Assembly (NCBI GenBank): GCA_011634665.1
Contig: WAEK01000006.1
Coordinates: 887,001 to 951,000, forward strand
Direction of reading: 5' to 3'
DNA length: 64,000 nt
Origin: Mortierella sp. BCC40632
Lineage: Eukaryota > Mortierellomycota > Mortierellomycetes > Mortierellales > Mortierellaceae
A program made the translations under genes and the position numbers. The notes under the pieces are model-generated. The model was not told the origin of the DNA. It searched no databases and worked only from the letters and a program-made list of their open reading frames with translations. Of this stretch, positions 9,744 to 20,400 are shown one piece after another (positions within the stretch are counted from its first letter, which is position 1; every line of letters begins with the position of its first letter).

Positions 9744-10556
9744 ATGTCTGGAATTTGGAAGTCTGAAGAGTTTTTGGAAAAAGACGTGGTAATCACATCT
9801 CCAGTGATCACCAATGCACAAACAAAACATGTCGAGTTTGTAGTGACTGAGATTGGTGGAGAGCATGATGGCCGCCAATTGATGGCCGACCTAGATACCT
9901 CAAAAGACAATCCTAGACGATCCATTCTAAAGAAATTACCCACTTGGAAGGATTCAATGCCACAGGCAATCGTTGGCACTCGACTCAGAATTTCGGGTGC
10001 CTTAGTAACAATAGCTCTGCCGGAGCTTGAGCCCTTGAGGCTACTGATAGTCGCTAAACTGGGACGCGTCAACAAAGTTATGAAGGATGCGAAACACAAG
10101 CGCGTTAAGACGGACCGCTCTCAAGATACCAACCAACGCTCTGATCTGGTCATCCAAGTATATGGAGATGGCCACGGTAGCGATAGCGACCATAGTGACA
10201 GCAGTGAAAGTGACAGCAGTGAAAGTGACAGCAGTGAAAGCGACAGCAGTGAAAGCGACAGCAGTGAAAGCGACAGCAGTGAAAGCGACAGCAGTGAAAG
10301 CGACAAAAGTGAGAGTGACAGAAATGAAAGTGACAGCAATGACTTAAGTGGGAGCGAAGACAGCTACTGGAGTGAAAGCAATGATAGCGGCAACGATGGC
10401 AGCAACAGCAGCTACCACAGCGACCACAGTGGGAGCAATAGTAGCGATTATGGCGATGATGGTGAGGGTGAAGACGACTATTCAGATAGCGAGGATAGAG
10501 ACGACTGTTCAGATGATGAGAGGGGCAGTACTACAGGAGAGAACTGCCAAAGCTAA
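9744..10556 (+). CDS. Hypothetical protein with Ser/Asp/Glu repeat tail
   Basis: Single-exon ORF of 270 residues. Residues 1 to about 115 are mixed hydrophobic/charged and look folded (IVGTRLRISGALVTIALPEL). A basic patch follows (KDAKHKRVKT), then from about 140 a long acidic tail built of DSSES-type pentapeptides and ending in irregular Asp/Gly/Ser sequence. Serine followed by Asp/Glu is the casein kinase 2 consensus, so heavy phosphorylation is plausible (inference). A basic stretch next to an acidic tail is common in nuclear, histone- or ribosome-assembly factors, but no family is recognised. No signal peptide. Neighbours give no clue. Confidence 0.65.
   Translation: MSGIWKSEEFLEKDVVITSPVITNAQTKHVEFVVTEIGGEHDGRQLMADLDTSKDNPRRSILKKLPTWKDSMPQAIVGTRLRISGALVTIALPELEPLRLLIVAKLGRVNKVMKDAKHKRVKTDRSQDTNQRSDLVIQVYGDGHGSDSDHSDSSESDSSESDSSESDSSESDSSESDSSESDSSESDKSESDRNESDSNDLSGSEDSYWSESNDSGNDGSNSSYHSDHSGSNSSDYGDDGEGEDDYSDSEDRDDCSDDERGSTTGENCQS
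10195..10305 (+). repeat. 15-bp tandem repeat inside the coding region
   Basis: About seven copies of gacagcagtgaaagc/t, each coding DSSES. Frame is kept because the unit is a multiple of three. Confidence 0.95.
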
Positions 10557-11268
10557 ACAAGTCATTGGCATCAACCAGAGAAGGAGCTTGTGACTTATGA
10601 ACTTGTTCACATAACCGATTTGAGATGGCTGTCGAGTTTGGATATCGTAGAAACGCTCAAACAATTGATTAAATGAGGAGTACAAAAAAAAACTATTTGA
10701 AAAAGTGCGAGCAAGGATCACAGGATTAAGACCCTATTCATAGCTTCATTTCCTTGTGCCGATCTTGATCTGTGTCTGCCGTTTTTTTTTTTTTTTTTTA
10801 ATCATCCTAGAGCGTGTGTAATATATTTCTGTGGAGGAGGGAAAAAAATATAGCCAAGCACAAGATTTCCTTTTGCTTTTCATCGCTTGGGTTGGGATCG
10901 GGATTCCTAGGAAATCTGCACCCACTAGACAGAAGAGAAAAGAAAGAAAATATATAATACTAGCAGGCTTTACCTGCGGTACCCTGCAGAGGTCCCCCTT
11001 ACATCAAGTGACATAGATGTTTAGGACATCTTTGACTTTCCCAATGCTAAAGGACTGGTGTAAATTGAGGGCCAAAAACTGGGCGAGAAGGGCTTGAGGA
11101 TCAAACTCTGAAGAGCTACCAAGCCACCAATTGCAATGCATATCGGGGCGTTTAGGTGGTCCCTGAATGTCTGGCGGTTTTCTTATGGTAGACGGATCCT
11201 GTGCAGTAGGTAGCTCTTGAGTATCGATATGCATGGCGGACATGAACTCATCTCCAGCTATTTTTCAA

Positions 11269-11306
<38 letters not shown>

Positions 11307-12025
11307 AAGCAACGGAGCCCAGCAAATGCCTGTGTGACTTGAAGATTTCTATTTGCCTCTGACGCGTCGCGCGGCCTCTTACCAAGAGAGAGATCTTTTT
11401 TGCTTCAAGACAGCCTAGTCCATTGAGCCAGTTTGGAGCCTAATGAACAAACGAAAGGTACGCTCATCCTCCCTGGCGCCCCCTCATCTTCACCTGATCA
11501 GATGTTCAACTGAGATAGTGTGTCTGTTTATCAGGTGAATAGGGCAATGTTTTTTTTTTAATGATTCGATAGAAAACAATAAGTATTTTTTTTTTTATTT
11601 TGTATCAAAACTGCCTGCTTCCGCCAGCCCTGCATATTGCTTGTAAGAATCAAATTTGTGGTTACATCTCAACATGAGAAAAAGGCGGGGAGGAGGAAGA
11701 GATGAAGAAGGACCCCAGATGGACCTCTGGTAGAGCCATACAACGTTCTTTGGCGTCTTTTTTAGATCTCATTTTTTGCTGTTCATTGTTCTCCTAAAAA
11801 AAGATCCAAAGAACTGACCAGTCCAAGGAGCCAATAAGGAGAGGAGAGAGGTAAAAAAAAAAAAAAAAAAAAAAAAAAAGATGAAGGTATGAGGTTTCTC
11901 TCTAATAAAGCGCCTTCTTTCGTGAAGCCATTCTTCTTGCTCCCTTTACTCACTTCTCTCCGTTTGAATTTTTCCCTCCTCATGCTTTATGCAAACACGG
12001 AATAGGATATAAATGAATAAATTCC
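10557..12025. other. Intergenic, with one small ORF
   Basis: The only coding-like frame is 11004-11243 on the minus strand (79 codons, begins MSAMHIDTQELPTAQD), with no recognisable family. A runs occur at 11273-11303 and 11852-11879. Sequence is otherwise non-coding. Confidence 0.4.
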
Positions 12026-15000
12026 TCAATGCCTCGCGGGTGAGACTTGTAGGGGTAGTTTCCAGTCCTTGCCTAGAACACGTCCATGATATTCTTCAAT
12101 AAACCGCTCGGCTGTCTTGACATCTTTCATTCTATACAAGAGGGAGCGTAAATTTATTTGCAGAGGGAGGGGAGAAGTTAAACGAACACTAGAGTTGTTA
12201 GTGCAAATGAAAAAAAAAAAAAAACCAACAACATAGTTCACGCCCCTCCTGCCATGTTGCCAGCCATACAAAGTGTCGCAATGGATCAGGTCTGAGACAC
12301 ATTGAGTGCCATGACTATTACTAAAAAAGAGTCCGCTTCTGTCACCTGCACCCGAGAAGGATTCACCTTCACCTTTTCCTCCTTCTAGTCTTGAGAAAGA
12401 AGAACACTTACTTTAGAAAGGCCACTCCTTTCCCTTTGTCCGACTTATGATCCTCCAGGATATTGCAGCTCATAATCTTGTAAGGTCTAAATAAGTCCAG
12501 TAGCTAATAGGTATGAACGAAATCAAAGCATAGTCAGTCCCTTTAGAGCATAAACACATCGGTATTCATCTTTCTCTTCTTACTTCAAAAGAATAGTAAC
12601 AGCAACAAAAAAAAAAAATCGATTTTTTTTTTTTTTTTTTTGAAACTGACCTTGTGCTCGCTTATATGAGAAGGGATATTCTGTAGAAACAAAGTATCCG
12701 ATTTGACCTTGCACCGGAGCTTGTTGGTGGCTGACTGGACTGCTACTTCAGCATAGTATCCAAGCTCCTTTAGACCGACAATCGCACGCTCGGCACTCTC
12801 ACGATGGATAAACATGACAAAACCTAGGCCGGTACAGACTCCATGATGCGTTGTAATCGTTCTACAGGACATGACATCCCCGAATCTAAATACAATATGT
12901 ATAAAACACGGTTGAGGCAGTGACAACATCAAGATGTACTTCCGGTCAGCAACACCTGTTCCATTCGACATTGTCTCATATCTTTCTACAGTGCATAGTT
13001 CAAGAAGCAACAGTGACTGATCGTGCTGAGACGTCAATCATCAATAATGTTCGTAACTTGACACAAATATCATAAAGCTTGAACTCGTCCATAGTCGGCT
13101 CCAGATTTTTCAGGTAAAGGTTGAGACCGTATTCCTTCTCATCCAGATGTACACTAGTGTTTCCTCGACGTCTCAGGTCCTGACTTGGTGGGTTCAGATA
13201 TGGTACTTCCTTGCCATCCAAGGCATGGCTCCCTGATGGTCCTGCTATGGTGATGATCTTCGGAGGAGGAACCTTCACGATATCCGAGTACGAGAGCAGT
13301 TTAGACGACGTCGGTGACAAGGCTGACAGCGGCGAGGAAGGAGATGGCGAGACACCAGGTGATCCCGTGTTGCATTCTGTTTGTTCCTGACTATCCACAG
13401 TATTGATCCCAGGTAACTTTAATTTCCTGGTTCCTGTCGCAGGCGATTCGTCAACCCATTCTTGATATCCAGACTGAGGAGACGAGGTTGAAGAAGATGG
13501 CGATACCGAAACTCTCTGGGAACTCAATCCTGTCATTGAGGAGCTCTCGTGTGTCGGAGTTCGATCACCCAACTCGATCTCATCCAATCCAGTCGAGGTC
13601 ATCATGGATGGGGCGTATTGCTCTGGGAAGTAGGAGGGGCTTCCTTCTGTGGCCGTTGTCGCCGCTGCGGTGACATTTTGCCATATGTTGTCGTAGTTAG
13701 GCTCCACATGGGGCAATCCCGAAAATCCAAACGGCGACGTGGCTGAACAAGCTGAATACGGATGGACTGGGGCCATGAGTTTAAGAGCGATTTCTTCCTG
13801 TGACAATCCATTCTGAACATGATGACTGTCGCCTCGAAGCACAGCCTGGTATTGTTCATAGTACTGGCTATAGAGCTGGTCATCAATGGACGCCTGTCTC
13901 TGGAAGAGTCGTTCGGACTCTTCTCGATGAACACCGTAGTTCTTGGCACGCAGGGCTTTGAGAGCCGTCTCTGAGTCGGCATAGGACTCAAAGGTGACCT
14001 TGCCTTGGCCATGACAGGGTAGGTGGATGTATCGGATGTCGACAAACTTTAGGACTAAGGATCCATATCTAGCCAATGAGTAAAAACGAAGAATAAATAG
14101 AAGGGCACGTGTCAAGGTTTGATCCAGGGATGAGTGAGAAATCTATCCAATGCTCGGTTCGAGGAAAATGGGGGAGGGGAGGAAGGCCTTCTTTCGTCTC
14201 TGCTCTTCTCTCCCTTTTCGCCTTCCACATCCCCCCTTTTTTTTTTTTTTTCAAACATACTGAGAGCAGAGCTCAAAGAGCTGCTGGTAGGTAAGGTCGT
14301 CAGGGAGGTTGTCAAAGTAGAGACAGGCTTCTTGTCTTGGTCTGTCTTCCATCATAAAATCTTCAATGGCCGTATTCGAGATCAAGGCCCCTGTCGACCT
14401 CTCCTGTGGGCGTGGCTCGTCGGTGTTGGTCGATACTTGGGGAACGGCAGACAGAGTATGTACCTCCATCATATTGCTCTAGTAGAAATTGAAAAATGAG
14501 AAGGTCAGAGCGAGAGCATTAATAAGTGTCTCGTGTTACTTCTAATGCTTCTATGGTCACGGGTGTCGAAAACGAAAATTAAAAAAGATTTTGCCATCTC
14601 TTTACCATAAATCGGTCAATGTCATCAACACTCCCATATCCTTTGTCACATTGGGCCGACTCTAGAAACGACATTCGTCTTCCTAAAGAGTTAGTAAAAG
14701 ACACCAGGCCTTCGGAAAACAGATGATGGTTCGAGGAGAGGAAGCCGCTATCAAAGTCAACAAAAGAGCTGCCAAGAGCGTGCGTTCCGCTTGGAGGAGA
14801 AGAGACCGGATCTAGGCGTTGTTTGTTTGGAGCAACAGTTTCAGGTGCGACAACAGCCAATGTTGCAGAAGTCGGGGTCATGACAGTCCACGGAGATTCT
14901 GATTTGATATCTTCAGCAAGATTACTACTAGGAGATGCTTGCACCGGCGAGGATACCGAAACGGATGCCAATGCCGATGCCAATGCCGAAACTGAAGCTG

Positions 15001-15811
15001 ATATCGAAGCTGAAGCCAATGCTGAGGCTGAAGTCGGTGCCAATGCCGGTGCCAATGCAGATGCAGATGCTGAGGTCGATGCCAAAGAGGACGCTGGTGC
15101 GGGTGGCAGCGCTGGCGCCGGTGCCGGTGCAGAAGAAAAGAGTGATGCCGCCGCGGGTGATATGGCAGGATCTGGTAAAGGAGGCGGTGGTCCTGGAGGA
15201 CTTGACATATGAGCAGAGCTTTCACTCTCCGTTGACTCTACTCGTGTGTGATGAACGCTCGTTGGGCAGGCTCTTGACCACGAGTCTGTCGAAGGGTTGG
15301 TGGATGCGGATCGTGCATTCGTTGGCGATTGAGCTTCTTTCCTCTCCTTGAGCTTCTTCTTCTTTGGACGGTTGCTCTTAGGTGGTGCTGTTGGTAAGCT
15401 AGGAAAGTCATTGCTATTATCGATCTGTGGTCCCAGTTAGATTTGCTTGTCTTTTTCCTTCTTCTTTCTCGAAAGGATAGATTACTTTCTCCTGTGGGTA
15501 AACATCAACGGGGATAATAAAAAACGAGATCGCTCCTTTCTTCTATTCCTTCCCTTCTCCTCCTCTGCAACCACAGATACTTGCCTCGGGTACAGATGGC
15601 TGAGTCTTCACAGCGGGAGACTCGGAGACTTGAATGTTCTTGATCGAGACCGAGTCGTGTGCCACAGCAACATAGAGGCCTTGTCGTGTTAGCTCTCTTC
15701 TGGCTTCTTTGCAGCTCTCCTCGTTGTCATAGAGGACAAACCCTCCTTTGCAGACCCCTGTCTCCTTGTCGAATATGGTTTTGCACGAGAGTATGTAGCC
15801 GAACCTGTTGC

Positions 15812-15857
<46 letters not shown>

Positions 15858-16200
15858 AAAGGGAAAGGAAGGGAAGAGGGGGCGGAGGGCGGAGGGCGAA
15901 GGGAGGGAGGCAAAGGAGGAGAGGAGGGAAAGAAGTTGAGGAAACACAGGTTAGGAAGATGCTCGGATGGAGACCGTCCCCATTCCCATAAAGCATTGCG
16001 TAAACACCAGTCAATCCACCAGGAACAGAAACGAATTCCTTGACGCCGGTTTCCAAAGGGCCACCACTACCCTGGAAAACATTGAATAGCAATAATAGAT
16101 CCCCTTGTCAAGGGGTCACTCCCATTGCTTTAATTCTCTCGCTCACTCTCACTCTGTTCCTTTCGAGCCAGCCTTTTTTCCGCTCAGTCCTCCACTCGGC

Positions 16201-16255
<55 letters not shown>

Positions 16256-16705
16256 GGGCAAAAAAAGTAAAAAAAAAAAAAAAAAAAGAGGAGTGGGAAT
16301 CGATACTTACGGTACAAAAAGGTCAAAGAGACTTCTGTTGGTTGTCGTAGGTGGGAGATTACTCACATATAGGTTGAAGCGGTAATCGGGTGTTCTTGCC
16401 AACATTCTCAGTGGAGCACCACCACTCGTGCCGCAAGCAGCAGCAGAAGTGAAAGCACTGGGAGGTGACATCGGTTGTGAGGCCAAGTGGCCATCTGGGA
16501 GTGCGGCCGCATAAGAGAAGGGGGGCCGTTCGAGGGAGTGTTGTCGTGGTGGGAAAACATGGCCATGTGCCTGTGTTTGTGTGTGTGGGTGTGCCTGTGC
16601 GCTTTGGAGTGAAGCAAAGTGCTCGTGTGGGCGGTGATGCTGATGGTGAAGTGGGCGAAGGTGCCCTGCAAGATGGACTCGATGGGCCATGGACTCGATG
16701 GTCAT
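12026..16705 (-). CDS. Four-RRM RNA-binding protein (RBMS/MSSP-like)
   Basis: Eight exons on the minus strand: 16311-16705, 15585-15804, 14606-15424, 14261-14478, 13058-14068, 12651-12885, 12412-12476, 12026-12131; 3069 bases, 1022 residues. RRM1 (about 112-195) has RNP2 LYVSNL and RNP1 KGGFVLYD. RRM2 (about 531-605) has LYFDNL and GQGKVTFES. RRM3 (about 866-945) has LYLKNL and GLGFVMFI. RRM4 (about 951-1015) has LFLQNI and GKGVAFLK. RRM1/RRM3 resemble the paired RRMs of MSSP/RBMS proteins. Between RRM1 and RRM2 is a long Ser/Ala/Pro-rich linker. Intron 2 uses a GC donor (GCAAGT). Long homopolymers sit in introns next to splice sites. Likely binds mRNA in cytoplasm or nucleus. The donor at 13057 (GTTACG) is weak and is the least certain junction. 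Confidence 0.85.
15813..15855 (-). repeat. 43-base homopolymer at a 3' splice site
   Basis: On the sense strand of the RRM gene this is a T run that ends about eight bases before the acceptor of exon 2, so it acts as, or replaces, the polypyrimidine tract. Confidence 0.9.
16206..16260 (+). repeat. (GA)n microsatellite in intron 1 of the RRM gene
   Basis: Uninterrupted GA from about 16206 to 16244, then GAAAGA variants. A further A run follows at 16271-16287. Confidence 0.95.
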
Positions 16706-17437
16706 TTGCCAGCAAGAGTGCTACCAGACAGACAGATAGACAAACAGAGATACACCCGTGGAAAAGACGGGCGGAGAATGACCGAGGACTATCTGGCTTA
16801 TTAGCAGGAGTCAATGAGAATGATGGAGGAGTGAAAGCAGAGCGGTTTACGCTGAAAGGGGACGCGAGAGTGCACAGCTGTTCGATGGCGACTTGGCGAT
16901 GGAAGTTCGATGGCTGGGAATGGACGCAAAGGAGATGCTCCTTCCTTCTCAATGGACGGGAGAGGCAAAGACAGAGACACCACTGGGCGTCGGACTGCTT
17001 TTGGAGGCACATGCCACCTCCACCACCAGTGTTGGGCTCGCGTCCGATTTCCTGGTGTCCGAGAGGTCTCTGTGTCAGCATTCTGTCCTCGACCTCACTG
17101 TTGTAGCTGCTAGGGTAGGGAGAGTGATAATGTGCATAAGGTAGATAGATAGATAGATAGAGACCTCCATCGTCTCTCTACTAATTCATTCAACTAGGTA
17201 CCAGCAGCCAAACTATTTCGTTGTTCAAATAGAAAGCCGCCGAGGAGCCACTTGGCCCGTGCATGTCGATTTCGAGAGCCCGCACCTTCTCGAGGTCGTA
17301 AACCGATTTGGGTGCAGCCGTTCATCGTGGCATTTTACATGTATTGCACATAAAAAAAAAAGTAATAATAAAAAAGAGAGAGAAGAAAGTAATAATAACG
17401 ATAGCAACTACATAGAACTCGTGCACTCGTACAAGCC
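16706..17437. other. Spacer between the RRM gene start and the aquarius stop
   Basis: Holds the 5' leader and promoter of the RRM gene. A GATA microsatellite lies at 17142-17161. Overlapping open frames exist on both strands but none shows family similarity. Confidence 0.5.
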
Positions 17438-20400
17438 TTACTTGTCCACCTCCATGGCATTTTCCTCTCCCTTAATATCGTTTTCTTCCTTAGCTTCCTC
17501 CTCTTCCTTTGCGTCCTCCTCTCTGTTGGTGTTTTCTTCCTTCTTGACATCCTCCTGGTCTAGTTGAGCCTCTACCTCTACCGATTGGGGTTGTAGACTC
17601 TGGACATAGGCGCGTTGGGCTTGGAGAGCATACTGTTGCTGTTCCTTCATCATTCCAAACACGTACTCGCCCATCTGAACAAGGCTTTCGACCTCATAAT
17701 CCTTGCCTTCACCTTCTTCCTGCTTGGCCTCCTCTTCATTACCCTTGCCCTTCTTTTTTGTCTTTTTCTTGTCCTTCTTTGTAGCTTTCTTTCCACCCTT
17801 TTTCTCACTCTTGTTGTCCTCTTCTTCGGGATCCTGTTCAGTCTCCTCTGCATCCTGCTCAGGGACTCCCTTAATAATGCGTGGTGTGTGTGGATACATC
17901 TCAGCTGTCCGGAGCATAAGCTTGGTCGGCCGCTTGACCAGTTTCTTGAATGCTGGCTCAAGCTCATGGCAATTTTGGAAGAGCTTCAATCGTCCAAAGA
18001 TATAGAGTCCCAGACGAGCACGAGATAGGGCGACGATCAGACGGCGGACATCACGAATGTGACCTACTGTCTTGGTCCTAACCAAGGATAGTAGCACATC
18101 TATAGGAATAATTGGTGGTAAGAAAAAGAAATGAACATCCTATTGCTGATAATGCACTCTTCGATATTGCAGCTCACACAATCAAATCTTTTCTAGATCC
18201 ATAGAGCCCACTCTTCCACTTACAGTCGTTCTGCTGACCCTGGTACTTGTCAACAGTTGTGACACTGGCAGGCCTTCCAAAGATTGGATTCCAGGCACAT
18301 CGTTGGTTGAGGACATCGCGGATCAAATCTTTTTGGCCGTTGTATGTCGTCAGGATAGCAATCTTCTCGGCAGGGTAGCCGAGCAAACGCATGTACTGGT
18401 ACACTGCCACAATATACTCGGCCTCACCTAAGTTCTGGATAAAGTGTGGCCTGGGTGCAGTCTCTCCTTGACCCTTGTAGTTGTCAACATTGATGAACTG
18501 GTAATCATACACAAACCCTGGATTGGCGTACTTAAATTCGTCCCGCTCCAATACATTGGGAAGATCGCCCAGGTTCTTGTATCGCCACTTGTACAAGTCT
18601 GCCATATCGGACCTTGCACGTCCTTGTGCGTCCAGTTCAATTGTGGGAACACCCAGTCTGACAAATCGAGTGAACATGCTTTGTTCCATATTTCCATACT
18701 GTTGGAAGGCCGTGTTTTTAACCACAGGTGGCAATTGGTTATGGTCTCCGATGAGAATGACGCGCTTCAATCGGTTGACACCATCCTCAGGTTCTTGGAG
18801 CAACATGGGGATAAATGTCTCCACTTCCAGAATCTGGGCCGCCTCTTCCATAACAATGTTGTCGTACTTGAAGCCCAAACTCACTAGTTCCCGTCTCTTG
18901 AGCGCGGCATGGGTACAGGTCATAGCAATGATCTTAGCCTCCTTGGTGAGCAGGTAGTTGGCACGATCGTAGCTCGACTTTAGCAGCTCGAACGCCGAGA
19001 CCTCTTCAAGCTGTACAAATAGGTTGCTCAAGTGTCGGAAGCAACCACGAGCGGTTTCCAGAGCGTCGTCCACAGTGACACAGTCGGAGAAGAGTGGCTT
19101 TGGCGCATTTTTAAAAAAGTCGCCAAATGGGAAGAGCTCCTTGATCTGGTCAATGGAAAGTTCCGACTGATCTTTACCTTCTACCTCACACTCATAGGCC
19201 CCCCAAATTGATACCACATGGTATGAGAAAAAGTACCCCGCCGTTTCGCATGTCGAGCCATGTTCACCTCCGATAGCCAACGACTGAGCCAGACGGTCAA
19301 CCTCAGCCAGCAAATTCATGCGTTTCTCCAAGAAGGAGGTGACTCGACCGTATTTGCTGAAGCTCAGTTCCGTATTCAGCTCCTCCTCACCGTGACCCAG
19401 ACGTAGCAGATGTCTTTCATCCACATCTAGCGCAATAATCTTTTCGAAAAGCTGGTTCAAGGCTTGGTTGCTGTGTGTCACGAGAAGAGTATGCTGGTTC
19501 GGGTAGTTATTGTAGAGGTTTGCAATAATCTGGACGGCAACATCGGTCTTTCCTGTTCCAGGTGGTCCCACAACAAGGGTGAGTCCTGGATTGATACCAG
19601 CCTTGATGGCCTCAACCTGTGTTGGCGTGAATCGCACCCGGTTCTTGTTGGGCACATCCTCGGGGTAAGGTCCCATGTTTGGAGTTTTGTAAGTATCGAC
19701 AATCAACTCGTCCTGGGCCTGTGTTTGCTCCTGTTCCTGTTTGGACTTTCCTTTCTTTGTCTTTTCTCCTGTTTTCCGCTTTTTGGAGGCTGACGAAGAA
19801 TCCTCGGCTGCCTCAGGGAAGCGAACGACAAAGGGCTCAGTCAAAGATTCCTCCTTTCCGTCCTTGACCGACACCTTCATTCCTGGGAACGAGTTTTTAA
19901 GATGATCCAGATCCAGGAAGGTATCGCGAAAGTCGATCTCGCGGACCTGACGCTGGACTTGTGAATAGTGAGCGCTATTTGGGTTTCCATAACCCAAGAA
20001 GACATCATGTAGCCACTCTGGAACCATTAGGTCACTCTGCATCAGATCTCGGATCGTTTCCAGCACTGGCTTAAAGTTGTTCTCTTGTGGTTTTCGTCGC
20101 AGAACAATATTAAATGTTTGATACACATCTCCACCTCCGTTCTTCCTGGAGAGTTCTTGGTCTATCTTGTACTGGTTGGGGTCCAAAGCAACTCTGAAAG
20201 TGCGCGTGTTACCGGTACGGTGTTCTTGAATCAACTGAGGATCGCTTTTCTTGATATCAAAAGGTTTTCCATTTGGTCCGATGACACTCATAACCTCGCA
20301 GCCTCGAACATACTTTAGTCCAAAGTGTTTCCTGAAAGATCCCCTTCCGTTCCACTTCTCATCACTATTCTCATGAGCCTCAATCGTCAATAAGAACAAA

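Noticed and set aside
14823..15351. Plus-strand Ala/Asp/Glu-rich and Pro/Met-rich ORFs
   Set aside because: They are antisense shadows of the Ala/Pro/Ser linker in exon 3 of the RRM gene, whose frame and splice sites fit.
16359..17106. Overlapping 200-240-codon ORFs on both strands upstream of the RRM gene
   Set aside because: No family signal; composition follows His/Thr-rich repeats of exon 1 and the leader read in other frames.
18444..18957. Plus-strand ORFs of about 145 codons
   Set aside because: Antisense to the aquarius helicase core, which is conserved on the minus strand.
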